A stretch of 64,000 nt of DNA from Aquabacter sp. L1I39 (GTDB lineage: Bacteria; Pseudomonadota; Alphaproteobacteria; Rhizobiales; Xanthobacteraceae). The notes under the pieces are model-generated. The model did no database searches and was not told where the DNA came from. It saw only the letters and a program-made list of their open reading frames with translations. The position numbers and the translations under genes are program-made. The DNA lies in assembly GCF_017742835.1 (NCBI RefSeq), contig NZ_CP072392.1, positions 2,974,387-3,038,386 on the forward strand. Direction: 5' to 3'. Below are positions 8,717 to 17,559 of the stretch, piece after piece (the first letter of the stretch is position 1; each line of letters begins with the position of its first letter).

Positions 8717-10552
8717 TCAGGTAAACAGGAAATCGGCGCTTTCGAACTGCGCAACCGTCATGTTGCGGACAAGCAGTGCATCGTCATTGCCGAAGATGAA
8801 GGCCACGTCGTTCCCCCACTGCTGGGCCACCGCCAACACCTGATCCGCCGTCTCCAGCCCAAGGTCTGCCTTGATCGCGATCTTGTCGATGCCAGCCTCG
8901 AAGTCGGCGATCTGGTCGAAGCTGTAGCCGAGGCCGAATACGAAGGTGTCACCCCCCTGGTTGCCCTCCAGCGTATCGGTACCCGCGCCGCCGTCCAGCA
9001 CGTCGTTCCCGGCCCGGCCGGCAAGATAGTCGTTGCCATCGAGGCCAGAGAGGGTGTTTGCCCCCTCATTGCCCACCAGCAGGTTGCCGCTCTCATTGCC
9101 CGTGCCCGACAGATCGGCAGATCCCGCCAAGGTCAGGTTTTCCACATTTCGGCCGAGGGTGAAGGACACCGAGCTTTCCACCGTGTCGATGGAGCCGTCA
9201 TCAATGGTTTGCCCGAACACCTCGTTCACAATGTCGAGGATGTTGTCGACCTTGTAATAGTCGGATCCCATGCCGCCGCGCATCTCGTCGGCACCGAGGC
9301 CGCCGTCGAGATAATCGTTGCCGCCAAGGCCGGAGAGGATATTGGCGCCGTCATTGCCGTAGATGTAATTGGCGCCGTCATTCCCGGTTCCGGACAGGTT
9401 CGCGTTGCCCTGGAGCTGGAGCACCTCGATATGGTCGCCGATGGTGAACGACACCCCGGCATAAACCACATCCCAGGCGCCATCGTCGGTGCCGCCGTCC
9501 TCGACCGCCACATCGCCGACGGAATCGACCACATAGTAATCGGACCCTGACCCGCCAAACATGTGGTCAGCGCCGGTGCCGCCATCCAAATAGTCCCGTC
9601 CGGCGCCGCCGAATAGGAAGTCACGGCCGGCGCCGCCAGAAAGGGCGTTGTCGCCATTATTGCCGGTGATGATATTGGCGAGGTCGTTTCCGGTGCCCGA
9701 AAGACCTTCATTGCCAAGCAAGGTGAGGTTTTCCAGGCGGCGGCCCAAGGTGAAGGACACCGAGGACATCACCGTATCGATGGCACCGTCGCCGCCGCGC
9801 TCGTCCACCACATCACCGGCATTGTCCACCATATAGATGTCCGCCCCGATGCCGCCCTGCATCACGTCGGCGCCGAGACCGCCGTCGAGGAAATCGGCGC
9901 CCGCGCCGCCGAGCAGGGTGTCGTTGCCGGCGCCACCGTAAAGGTCATCGATACCGGCCCCGCCACCGAGCACGTCGTTTCCCTCGCCGCCGAACAGGCT
10001 GTCATTTCCGGCGCCGCCGGACAGGATGTCGTCTCCCGCCCCGCCATAGAGGGCATCGTCGCCCAACCCGCCGACCAGATGGTCATTGCCTTCGCCGCCA
10101 TAGATCACATCATTGCCCGCGCGGCCGAAGACTTCGTCATTGCCGGCGGCACCATAAAGGGTGTTGTCGGCGGCATTGCCGATCAGGAGGTTATCGATCT
10201 CATTGCCCGTCCCGATGGTCGCACTGCCCGCGAGGCGGAGGTTCTCAACGAAGTCGGGCAAGGTGAAGTCGACCTTGGACACCACGGTGTCGACGGCGCC
10301 GTCGTCCACTGCCTGCCCGCTCTTCTCGTCAACGAGGTCTCCGTCGGCATCCACGCGATAGAGATCGCCTCCGGCGCCACCGATCATCGCGTCGTCGCCG
10401 CGCCCGCCATTGAGGATGTCGCCACCTCCGGCGCCGATCAGTGTGTCGTTGCCGGCATGTCCCAGAAGCCGCTCCGCCAGGTCCGCCCCCTCTATAAGGT
10501 CGTCATGGGCCGTGCCGCGAAGCGTCGTGAAGGCTGAGTCCGAAATGGACAT
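8717..10552 (-). CDS. RTX-type calcium-binding repeat protein
   Basis: A 611-residue protein built almost entirely of glycine- and aspartate-rich nonapeptides (consensus GGxGxDxLx, for example [20 protein letters not shown]) that form Ca2+-binding parallel beta rolls. Blocks of these repeats alternate with a longer module (D(N/S)xGDVVDE, then [14 protein letters not shown] and GTGNxxxN), present about four times. There is no Sec signal peptide and no recognisable enzymatic domain. The acidic C-terminus ending in hydrophobic residues fits type I secretion (family knowledge). No secretion genes are adjacent. It is probably an extracellular or surface matrix protein, with unknown specific role. 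Confidence 0.85.
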   Translation of the reverse strand: MSISDSAFTTLRGTAHDDLIEGADLAERLLGHAGNDTLIGAGGGDILNGGRGDDAMIGGAGGDLYRVDADGDLVDEKSGQAVDDGAVDTVVSKVDFTLPDFVENLRLAGSATIGTGNEIDNLLIGNAADNTLYGAAGNDEVFGRAGNDVIYGGEGNDHLVGGLGDDALYGGAGDDILSGGAGNDSLFGGEGNDVLGGGAGIDDLYGGAGNDTLLGGAGADFLDGGLGADVMQGGIGADIYMVDNAGDVVDERGGDGAIDTVMSSVSFTLGRRLENLTLLGNEGLSGTGNDLANIITGNNGDNALSGGAGRDFLFGGAGRDYLDGGTGADHMFGGSGSDYYVVDSVGDVAVEDGGTDDGAWDVVYAGVSFTIGDHIEVLQLQGNANLSGTGNDGANYIYGNDGANILSGLGGNDYLDGGLGADEMRGGMGSDYYKVDNILDIVNEVFGQTIDDGSIDTVESSVSFTLGRNVENLTLAGSADLSGTGNESGNLLVGNEGANTLSGLDGNDYLAGRAGNDVLDGGAGTDTLEGNQGGDTFVFGLGYSFDQIADFEAGIDKIAIKADLGLETADQVLAVAQQWGNDVAFIFGNDDALLVRNMTVAQFESADFLFT

Positions 10553-10859
10553 TCTTGATTCTCGCTGTGTTGGACGTATCGGACAGTTTGCTCGCCTTTA
10601 GCGTAGCCATGTGTGCTTTTGAAGAGATGAAAATTGTCTGTAATAAGGAAGTGATGTCTTTTCGGCGTGGTTTCTGGCGCGTCGGGATGTGTGTTTTGCC
10701 TGAATGACCGTTCATGGACGCATCCGGTCGGGCCAAATACGCATGGCCAGGCCTGCAGGTTCTGTGCGGATTGCGAGGCCGGAAGGCAGCCTTTATCTTC
10801 TTTCTGCGTTTCGTTTTTTTTCGCCGGCCCGCACCGCGTGTCGGGAGGCCTGAGGTCGG
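10553..10859. other. Divergent intergenic region between the RTX gene and coxD
   Basis: About 307 bp without a gene. It is AT-richer than its surroundings near 10600-10660 and has a T-rich run near 10816. It presumably holds promoters for the RTX gene (minus) and coxD (plus). I could not identify a convincing box or hairpin. Confidence 0.5.
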
Positions 10860-11780
10860 ATGATGGAAAACCCTGCACGCCCTGCCTCCATCGACGCGAC
10901 GGCTCGCCTGCTTCACGATGCTGGCTATGTTCCCGATCGTGCGCTCGCCACCGTCATCCATCTCGCGCTGCGCATGGGCCGCCCCTTGCTGCTGGAGGGC
11001 GAAGCCGGGGTCGGCAAGACCGAGGTGGCGCGCACCTTGGCCCGTGCCCTGGGACGCCGCCTCATCCGCCTGCAATGCTATGAGGGGCTCGATCTGGCGG
11101 CGGCGGCCTATGAATGGAACTACCCCGCACAGATGATCGCGATCCGCCTCGCCGAGGCGGCGGGGGATGCGGACAAGGCTACCATATCCTCCGACATTTT
11201 CTCGGAGCGCTTCCTCCTGCGTCGGCCCCTGTTTGATGCGCTCAGCCCCGATCCTGCGGGGCCGCCGGTTCTGCTGGTGGACGAGCTTGACCGCACCGAC
11301 GAGGCCTTCGAGGCCTTCCTGCTGGAATTGCTGTCTGATTTCCAGATCACCATTCCCGAGTTGGGCACCATAAGGGCATCTCATCCGCCCATCGTGATCC
11401 TCACCTCCAACCGCACCCGGGAAATTCACGACGCCTTGAAGCGCCGCTGCCTGTTTCATTGGGTAGATTATCCAGATGCCGAGCGGGAACTGACCATCCT
11501 GCGCGCGCGCCTGCCGGATGTGCCTGAGATTCTGTCGCGTCAGGTGGTGGCCTTCGTGCAGGCCATCCGCAAGGAAGACCTGTTCAAGGTGCCGGGCGTT
11601 GCCGAGACGCTGGACTGGGCCTCGGCACTGGTGGAGCTTGACGCCGTGTCGCTCGATCCGGCGACGGTCAAGGATACTTTGGGCGTTCTCCTGAAATACC
11701 AGGATGACCTTGCCCGCACGGACGCACCCCGCATCCAGCGTCTGCTGGAGGATGCGCGCCACGCGCTGGCGGCAGGATAG
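10860..11780 (+). CDS. coxD: MoxR-family AAA+ ATPase, CoxD-like maturation chaperone
   Basis: A 306-residue MoxR-type ATPase. Walker A is GEAGVGKT (residues 47-54), Walker B is VLLVDELDR near residue 137, and the sensor region reads VILTSNRTREIHDALKRRC. CoxD proteins act in assembling the [CuSMoO2] or related Mo site of CO dehydrogenase-like enzymes (family knowledge). The following VWA gene starts seven bases after its stop, the usual MoxR/VWA (CoxD-CoxE) pairing. It begins with two consecutive ATGs, and GAGG lies 4 bases upstream of the first. Confidence 0.88.
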   Translation: MMENPARPASIDATARLLHDAGYVPDRALATVIHLALRMGRPLLLEGEAGVGKTEVARTLARALGRRLIRLQCYEGLDLAAAAYEWNYPAQMIAIRLAEAAGDADKATISSDIFSERFLLRRPLFDALSPDPAGPPVLLVDELDRTDEAFEAFLLELLSDFQITIPELGTIRASHPPIVILTSNRTREIHDALKRRCLFHWVDYPDAERELTILRARLPDVPEILSRQVVAFVQAIRKEDLFKVPGVAETLDWASALVELDAVSLDPATVKDTLGVLLKYQDDLARTDAPRIQRLLEDARHALAAG

Positions 11781-11787
11781 ACACGCC

Positions 11788-12993
11788 ATGGCGGACGGCC
11801 GGCTGGCGGAGAATGTGCTTCATTTCGGCCGCGCCTTACGGGCGGCGGGGCTTCCGGTGGGGCCGGGCTCCATTCTCGACGCCACCCAAGCCCTTGCAGT
11901 GGCAGGGGTGGGCAGCCGCGAGGATGTCTATTGGACGCTTCACGCGGTGTTCGTCACCCGCCGAGAGCATCACGAGGTGTTCCATCAGGCATTCGGCCTG
12001 TTCTGGCGGCGGCGGGACCGCATGGAGAAACTCATTGCGCTCCTGTCTCCCGAGGCTATTGGTGCCAAGCCCAAGGAGAAGGGCCTCCTGCGACGGGTGG
12101 AGGAGGCGTTTGCGCCGGCCCCCGCGCCGCGTGCTGCGCCTGAGCCGCCGGAAATGGAGTGGGACGCGCGCCTCACCGCCTCCGCGCAGGAGGTGCTCCG
12201 CACCAAGGACTTCGCGCAGATGAGCGCCGACGAAGCACGCAACGCGCGCGCCTCCATCGCCCAGATGCGCATGCCGGACGACCTCGTGCCCACCCGGCGC
12301 TTCGCGCCCGACCCGCGTGGCCGGCGGCCGGATTTGCGGGCCGCCTTGCGGGCGGGTTTGGCCACTGGCGGGCTCTATCTGCCCCTGCGCCACCGGGCGC
12401 CCCGCTGGAGGCCGCCGCCTGCAGTTGCGCTGGTGGATATTTCCGGCTCAATGGCGGACTATTCCCGCCCCGTGCTGCATTTCCTCCACGCTCTGACCGC
12501 CCAGCGCAAACGGGTGTACAGCTTCCTTTTCGGTACCCGCCTCACCAATGTGACGCGCGCCCTGCGGCACAAGGACCCCGACGAGGCATTGGAACAGGTG
12601 GCAGCGGCGGCGCAGGACTGGTCCGGCGGCACCCGCATCGCCGCCTCACTGCGTGCCTTCAACAAGGACTGGTCGCGCCGGGTGATGGCGCAAAACCCCG
12701 TGGTTCTCTTGGTGACGGACGGCTTGGAGCGGGACGTGGGGCCGGATCTGGAAGAAGAGATTGGCCGCCTCCACCGCTCCTGCCGACGCCTCATCTGGCT
12801 CAATCCGCTGCTGCGCTATGCGGGCTTCGAGCCCAAGGCCAAGGGCGTGCGCGCGCTGCTGCCCCATGTGGACGAGTTCCGCCCTGTGCACAATCTCGAC
12901 AGCCTCGATGCGCTGGTGAAGGCCTTTTCGGCGCCTTCGGTCACGGCCCATCCGGATAGGGATGGACCCGTCCGTCCCGGTCGCGCACGCTGA
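11788..12993 (+). CDS. coxE: VWA-domain protein, CoxE-like
   Basis: A 401-residue protein with a C-terminal von Willebrand A domain. The MIDAS motif DISGSMADYS starts near residue 217, and the distal metal-site region LVTDGLERD is near residue 309. The N-terminal half is helical and carries a Pro/Ala-rich linker around residue 115. CoxE partners CoxD in metal-centre maturation of Mo hydroxylases (family knowledge). The gene follows coxD by seven bases. Its last 53 bp overlap the 3' end of the convergent kamA-like gene, an unusual arrangement. Confidence 0.88.
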   Translation: MADGRLAENVLHFGRALRAAGLPVGPGSILDATQALAVAGVGSREDVYWTLHAVFVTRREHHEVFHQAFGLFWRRRDRMEKLIALLSPEAIGAKPKEKGLLRRVEEAFAPAPAPRAAPEPPEMEWDARLTASAQEVLRTKDFAQMSADEARNARASIAQMRMPDDLVPTRRFAPDPRGRRPDLRAALRAGLATGGLYLPLRHRAPRWRPPPAVALVDISGSMADYSRPVLHFLHALTAQRKRVYSFLFGTRLTNVTRALRHKDPDEALEQVAAAAQDWSGGTRIAASLRAFNKDWSRRVMAQNPVVLLVTDGLERDVGPDLEEEIGRLHRSCRRLIWLNPLLRYAGFEPKAKGVRALLPHVDEFRPVHNLDSLDALVKAFSAPSVTAHPDRDGPVRPGRAR

Positions 12994-13981
12994 GGTTGCC
13001 GTCTGCACCCCTCTCAACGGCGCTCTCCAATGGAGCCTTTCCGTGTCCGCCGGGGATGTCCAGCACATAGGTGGGCATGCACAAGCCAGAGATGCGGCCG
13101 CGCAACTGCGCCACCAAGGATTGTCCTTCCGAGACACCGAGCCGGAAGTGGGACGTGCCTGGCGCCAGATCCGGATGATGGAGATAATAGGGTTTCACAC
13201 GGTTCGCGACCAAAGCGCGGAACAGCGCCGCCAACGTGTCCGCGTGATCATTGACGCCCCGCAGCAGGACCGTCTGAGACAGAACGGGGATACCGGCGTC
13301 CACCATGCGCGCGATGGCTGCGCGGGCCTCGGCCGTCATTTCGCGGGCGTGGTTCACATGAACAGCCACGTAGGGGGTGATCCCCTCGGCGCGCAGGGAG
13401 GAAACCAACTCCGCGGTTACGCGCTCGGGCGCGGCGATGGGCACGCGGGTGTGGAGCCGTAGCACATGGACATGTTCCATCGCCCCCAGGCGCTCCGCCA
13501 GCGCCTGCATCCGGCGTGGGGACACCATGAAAGGATCGCCACCGGTGAGGATGACCTCCCAGATCTCCCGATGCTGGCGCACATAGTCGAGCGCCGCGTC
13601 GATCTCGCGCTCGCTCAAGGTGGTCTCGGCGCCGGGTCCCACCATTTCGCGGCGAAAGCAAAAGCGGCAATAGACCGCGCAGACACCGACCACCTTCAGG
13701 AGCACCCGGTCGGGATAGCGGTGCACGAGGCCCTTAACCGGCGAGAAGGCGTTGTCGCCGATGGGGTCGGCAAGCTCCTGGGAAAGAATGTCCAGCTCCG
13801 CCACATCCGGAAGGAACTGGCGGGCGATGGCGTCCGTGCGGTCCGGCCCCGCCATGAGTCCGGCGAGGTTCGGTGTGACCGCAACCGCATAACGGGCGGC
13901 GACGCGGGAGAGGTCGGCGCGGTCTGCCTCGGGGACGAGGCCGGCGGCGATCAGGTCCTCCGCAGTGCGCAATGTGGTCAT
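12941..13981 (-). CDS. KamA-family radical SAM protein (lysine 2,3-aminomutase / EpmB type)
   Basis: A 346-residue radical SAM aminomutase. The cluster motif is Cys101-x3-Cys105-x2-Cys108 (CAVYCRFC), and the PLP-anchoring lysine motif reads PGGHGKAPLE near residue 313. The short length and lack of the Clostridium-type C-terminal extension resemble EpmB, which makes (R)-beta-lysine for EF-P modification. The partner epmA/efp genes are not in the window, so free-lysine aminomutase activity cannot be excluded. The ATG at 13981 is chosen from the family N-terminus. It overlaps coxE at its 3' end and interrupts the maturation genes on the opposite strand. Confidence 0.85.
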   Translation of the reverse strand: MTTLRTAEDLIAAGLVPEADRADLSRVAARYAVAVTPNLAGLMAGPDRTDAIARQFLPDVAELDILSQELADPIGDNAFSPVKGLVHRYPDRVLLKVVGVCAVYCRFCFRREMVGPGAETTLSEREIDAALDYVRQHREIWEVILTGGDPFMVSPRRMQALAERLGAMEHVHVLRLHTRVPIAAPERVTAELVSSLRAEGITPYVAVHVNHAREMTAEARAAIARMVDAGIPVLSQTVLLRGVNDHADTLAALFRALVANRVKPYYLHHPDLAPGTSHFRLGVSEGQSLVAQLRGRISGLCMPTYVLDIPGGHGKAPLESAVERGADGNLSVRDRDGRVHPYPDGP

Positions 13982-14094
13982 CAAAGGTCCGGCAAACAGT
14001 AAAGGGTGCGCTTCAGGCTCGCGGGCGAAGCGGACGCCTCCTATATATGGAAGGGAATGACGAAGCCATAAGCCCTTCAAGGGAGGCATCTGCC

Positions 14095-14418
14095 ATGCTG
14101 GCACGGGATGAGGACGTTCTTGGGGCCGCGCTGCAATGGCGCAAGGAGGGGCGGGGGGTTGCCATCGCCACGGTCCTTGAAACCTGGGGATCGGCACCGC
14201 GACCAGTGGGCAGCCATCTGGCGATCGACGGGGCTGGCAATTTCCTCGGCTCGGTCTCGGGTGGCTGCGTGGAAGGCGCGGTGGTGAGCGAGGCGGCGGA
14301 GGTGATCGAGACCGGCACCCCGCGCATCCTGGAATTCGGCGTGGCGGACGAGACCGCCTGGCGGGTAGGCCTGTCCTGCGGCGGGGCGATCCGCGTCTAT
14401 GTGGAGCGGGTGGACTAG
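14095..14418 (+). CDS. XdhC/CoxI N-terminal domain protein
   Basis: A 107-residue protein corresponding only to the N-terminal XdhC_CoxI domain (MLARDEDVLGAALQWRKEG, then TWGSAPRPVGSHLAI and GSVSGGCVEGAVV). XdhC/CoxF-type proteins receive sulfurated molybdenum cofactor and insert it into the apo-hydroxylase. The conserved GGCVEGA motif with its cofactor-related cysteine is present. GGGAGG lies 8 bases before the ATG. In many species this domain is fused to the Rossmann domain encoded by the next gene; here they are separate, 94 bp apart. Confidence 0.85.
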   Translation: MLARDEDVLGAALQWRKEGRGVAIATVLETWGSAPRPVGSHLAIDGAGNFLGSVSGGCVEGAVVSEAAEVIETGTPRILEFGVADETAWRVGLSCGGAIRVYVERVD

Positions 14419-14512
14419 CCCTTCCCACCGGTTGGCCGAGCCTTGCCTGTTTCCGTGCAGAGCGGATGCGGCCTCATCGATCCTCATATCTCCCTTGCTG
14501 CGGGCCTTCCCC

Positions 14513-15217
14513 ATGCGCCTTGACCTGCTCGAAGCCCTCCATGCGGACCGTGCCGCCCGTCGTCCGGCAATCCTGGTCACGGAACTCGCCGGCGGTGCGC
14601 AGCGCCTCGTGCGTCCGGCCGATATTGCTGCCGATCCCTTGGCACCGGCGCTAAGGGCGGCCTTGAGAACGGGCAAAAGCACCTTGGCCGGGGAGGGCGA
14701 GAGCCGCGCTTTTCTGACGGTGCAGGTGCCGCCGCCGCGCCTGGTGGTGATCGGCGCGGTTCACATTTCCCAGGCTCTCGCCCCGATGGCGAAGCTGACC
14801 GACTTCGATCTGACCATCGTCGACCCGCGCACCGCCTTTGCGACGCCCGAGCGCTTCCCGGACGTGCGCCTGATCGCCCGCTGGCCGGAAGAGGTCATGG
14901 ATGCGTTGGCCCTCGATCCCTTCACCGCCCTGGTGGCGCTGACCCATGACCCCAAGATCGACGAACCGGCCCTGGAAGCGGGCCTGCAGGCCGGCTGCTT
15001 CTATGTGGGCGCGCTCGGTTCCCGCCGCACCCATGCCAAGCGCCTGGAGCGCCTCGCAGCCCGTGGCCTCACCGCAGAGCAGACCAACCGCATCCACGCG
15101 CCCATCGGCCTCGACATCGGCGCCGTCAGCCCGGCCGAGATCGCGGTCGCCATCCTTGGCGAGGTCATTGCCGAGCTGCGCAAGGACAAGGCGGGCCAAA
15201 CCGGGGGGGCGGCATGA
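14513..15217 (+). CDS. XdhC Rossmann domain protein (CoxF/XdhC C-terminal half)
   Basis: A 234-residue protein matching the NAD(P)-like Rossmann domain of XdhC. RLVVIGAVHISQAL near residue 80 takes the place of the dinucleotide-binding loop, and ALTHDPKIDEPALEAGL and YVGALGSRRTHAKRLERL are the family signatures. It complements the preceding XdhC N-terminal protein, and together they should handle Moco for CoxL. Its stop overlaps the start of the next gene by 4 bp (ATGA), showing translational coupling. Confidence 0.86.
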   Translation: MRLDLLEALHADRAARRPAILVTELAGGAQRLVRPADIAADPLAPALRAALRTGKSTLAGEGESRAFLTVQVPPPRLVVIGAVHISQALAPMAKLTDFDLTIVDPRTAFATPERFPDVRLIARWPEEVMDALALDPFTALVALTHDPKIDEPALEAGLQAGCFYVGALGSRRTHAKRLERLAARGLTAEQTNRIHAPIGLDIGAVSPAEIAVAILGEVIAELRKDKAGQTGGAA

Positions 15218-16842
15218 AATTCGGGCCGGTGCCCCTCGCGGACGCCCTTGGTCGGATCGCCGCCCATTCGGTGCAGGCGGGCGCGCATGTGATCCGCAAG
15301 GGGACCCGGTTCGATGCGACCCATATCGCGGCCCTTGCGGCGGATGGCGTCAAGGAGGTAATCGCCGCGCACATCGAGCCGGAGGACGTGCCGGAGGATG
15401 CCGCGGCCGCCCGTCTCGCCGCAGCCCTGGCCGGGCGTGGCGTGCGCGCCGCCGACGCCTTTACGGGCCGCGCCAATCTGCATGCGCTCCACTCCGGCAT
15501 CTTGCGTCTCGCACCCGGTGCAGTGGAAGCGTTCAATCTCGTGGACGAGAGCATCACCCTCGCCACCTTGCCTGCCTTCAGTCCTGTGGCGGCGGGGGAC
15601 ATGGTGGCCACCGTCAAGATCATCCCCTTCGCCGTGCCCGCCACAAAGGTGGAGCAGGCGCGCGCGAGCGCGCGGAACCTGTTGGAGGTGGCCCCGTTCC
15701 GGCGCCGGCAAGTGGGCCTCGTCTCGACGCTTCTGCCGGGCCTTGCCCAAAAGGTAGTGGAGAAGACCTGCAAGGTCACCACCGCGCGGCTGGCGCGCAT
15801 GGAGGCGCGCCTTGTCTGCGACCTGCGCGTGCCGCATGCCCCCGAGGTGCTGGCCGAAGCGATCTCCAAGGCGCGGGCGACGGGTGCGGATTGCATCATC
15901 GTGTTCGGCGCCTCGGCCATCGCCGACCGGCGAGATGTGATTCCCGTCGCGCTGGAACGCGCCGGCGGGCGGGTGGAACGCCTGGGCATGCCGGTGGATC
16001 CGGGCAATCTGCTGATGCTCGGCTTTCTGGGCGATTGCCCGGTGCTGGGCGCGCCCGGCTGTGCCCGCAGCCCCAAGGAAAACGGCTTTGACTGGGTGCT
16101 GGCGCGCCTCCTGGCGGATATTCCCGTGACCGGCGCGGATATAGCCCGGCTGGGCGTCGGAGGCCTACTGTCGGAAATCCCGACCCGGCCCCAGCCCCGC
16201 GACGAGCCACCGCCCGATGCGCCTCTGACCCTTGCGGCGGTCATCCTGGCCGCCGGGCGCGGCAGCCGCATGGTGGGGGAGAACAAGCTGCTGGCGCAGG
16301 TGAACGGCCGCCCCGTGGTGCGCCATGTGGTCGAGGCGGCTCTGGCCTCGGCCGCCCGCCCGGTGATCGTGGTCACCGGGCATGAGGCGCCCCGGATCGA
16401 AGAGGCACTCAAGGGGCTGCCGGTGATGTTCGTGCACAATGAACGCTTCGCCGAGGGCATGGCCGGCTCGGTGCGAACCGGCATCGCCGCCGTGCCGCGC
16501 GATGCCGGCGGCGCGATCCTGCTCCTCGGCGACATGCCCCTTGTTTCGCCCGACCTCCTCGATGCCCAGATGGCCGCCTTCGGGCCGGAGCGGGGGCGGC
16601 TCATCGTCGTGCCCGTGCGGGATGGGCGCCGGGGCAATCCCGTCCTTTGGTCGCGACGTTTTTTCCCCGATCTGTGCAGCCTCGACGGCGACGTGGGCGC
16701 GCGCCATCTCATCGCAGCCCACGGGGAGGCGGTCTGTGAGGTGGAAACGCAAGGCCCCGGGGCCTTCCTCGATGTGGACACGCCCGAAGCGCTGGCTGAC
16801 GTGCGGAAGGCGGCGGCGCGCACGCCCTCTGTCGAAGTGTAA
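15214..16842 (+). CDS. Molybdopterin-binding / Moco nucleotidyltransferase fusion protein
   Basis: A 542-residue two-domain protein. Residues ~1-330 resemble the MoeA/MogA-like molybdopterin-binding fold (GADCIIVFGASAIADRRDVI). Residues ~340-540 form a MobA/MocA-type NTP transferase with the nucleotide loop VILAAGRGSRM (about residue 347), LLLGDMPLVSPDLL and GRRGNPVLWSRR. It probably makes the cytosine dinucleotide form of Moco needed by CoxL (inference from MocA-like signatures and context). It is coupled to the XdhC gene by a 4-bp overlap and is the last gene of the maturation operon. Confidence 0.88.
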   Translation: MKFGPVPLADALGRIAAHSVQAGAHVIRKGTRFDATHIAALAADGVKEVIAAHIEPEDVPEDAAAARLAAALAGRGVRAADAFTGRANLHALHSGILRLAPGAVEAFNLVDESITLATLPAFSPVAAGDMVATVKIIPFAVPATKVEQARASARNLLEVAPFRRRQVGLVSTLLPGLAQKVVEKTCKVTTARLARMEARLVCDLRVPHAPEVLAEAISKARATGADCIIVFGASAIADRRDVIPVALERAGGRVERLGMPVDPGNLLMLGFLGDCPVLGAPGCARSPKENGFDWVLARLLADIPVTGADIARLGVGGLLSEIPTRPQPRDEPPPDAPLTLAAVILAAGRGSRMVGENKLLAQVNGRPVVRHVVEAALASAARPVIVVTGHEAPRIEEALKGLPVMFVHNERFAEGMAGSVRTGIAAVPRDAGGAILLLGDMPLVSPDLLDAQMAAFGPERGRLIVVPVRDGRRGNPVLWSRRFFPDLCSLDGDVGARHLIAAHGEAVCEVETQGPGAFLDVDTPEALADVRKAAARTPSVEV

Positions 16843-16859
16843 AAAGGCGCCGGACGCCT
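16841..16859 (-). terminator. Short hairpin between convergent genes
   Basis: On the minus strand a 5-bp stem AGGCG/CGCCT with loop TCCGG is followed by five T residues, immediately after the DUF488 stop codon. The stem is short, so the call is weak. Confidence 0.35.
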
Positions 16860-17320
16860 CAGAACGGGTCTGGTACCAGATGGTCCACAGGCACATCGAG
16901 CCGCTCGCACAGCCATTGGGCGAGGCGCAGCCGGTGGCAGCCTTCCACGTGACGCTCATAACACAGCAGGCACAGGCGCCGCCCGGGAGCGAGGGCGCTC
17001 AGTTCTTCCAGCGCTGCCCGTGCCCCGGGGCTCTGCAAATGGGCATCGTAGATGCGCATCAGGGCGCCATGGTCTCCCGAGCGCGCGGCGAGTCGCCCCT
17101 CCTTGGGCGTGCCAAGGGCGCGCAGGTGCACATAGGCGATGCCGTGCGTGGCAATGCCGGCAGCAAGGGAGGTCTTGGAGAAGCCTGGTCGGCGCGAAGC
17201 CGCCACCGCCCGCACATCCACCACCAGGTCCACCCCCGCCCGGACCAGAGTGTCGTTAAAGGCGGAAGGGGTGGTCTGCTCGTAGCCGATGGTGAACAGG
17301 CCGCTCGTCTGGGCTGCCAT
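16859..17320 (-). CDS. DUF488 family protein
   Basis: A 153-residue protein of the DUF488 family. It begins with the typical GLFTIGYEQTTPSAF, has the VDVRAVAASRRPGFSK segment, and ends with the family motif CLLCYERHVEGCHR near residue 117. The conserved Cys/His cluster suggests a catalytic or metal site, but no biochemical function is established. It is a single gene convergent with the Moco fusion gene; only 16 bp separate them. Confidence 0.85.
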   Translation of the reverse strand: MAAQTSGLFTIGYEQTTPSAFNDTLVRAGVDLVVDVRAVAASRRPGFSKTSLAAGIATHGIAYVHLRALGTPKEGRLAARSGDHGALMRIYDAHLQSPGARAALEELSALAPGRRLCLLCYERHVEGCHRLRLAQWLCERLDVPVDHLVPDPF

Positions 17321-17559
17321 GAGGCTCCATTCCGATGAACCGGCACTGTGCCATGGAAGGACCGCCGATGCACCCGGTGCGCCTCGACGCCCCCTCGCGC
17401 CGTCTGCGGACCCCTCGATGCCCGGAACAGTTGTACCTTGATCCGCATGGCGTGGACGGGCAGGTGAGGCCCTAATGCTGCCACCTTGCCGTTCAGCACG
17501 GGGGCGGCTAGGTCTATCCGCCTTCGCCGGCCCCGCGCCGCTGGAAGAGGAGCATGCGC

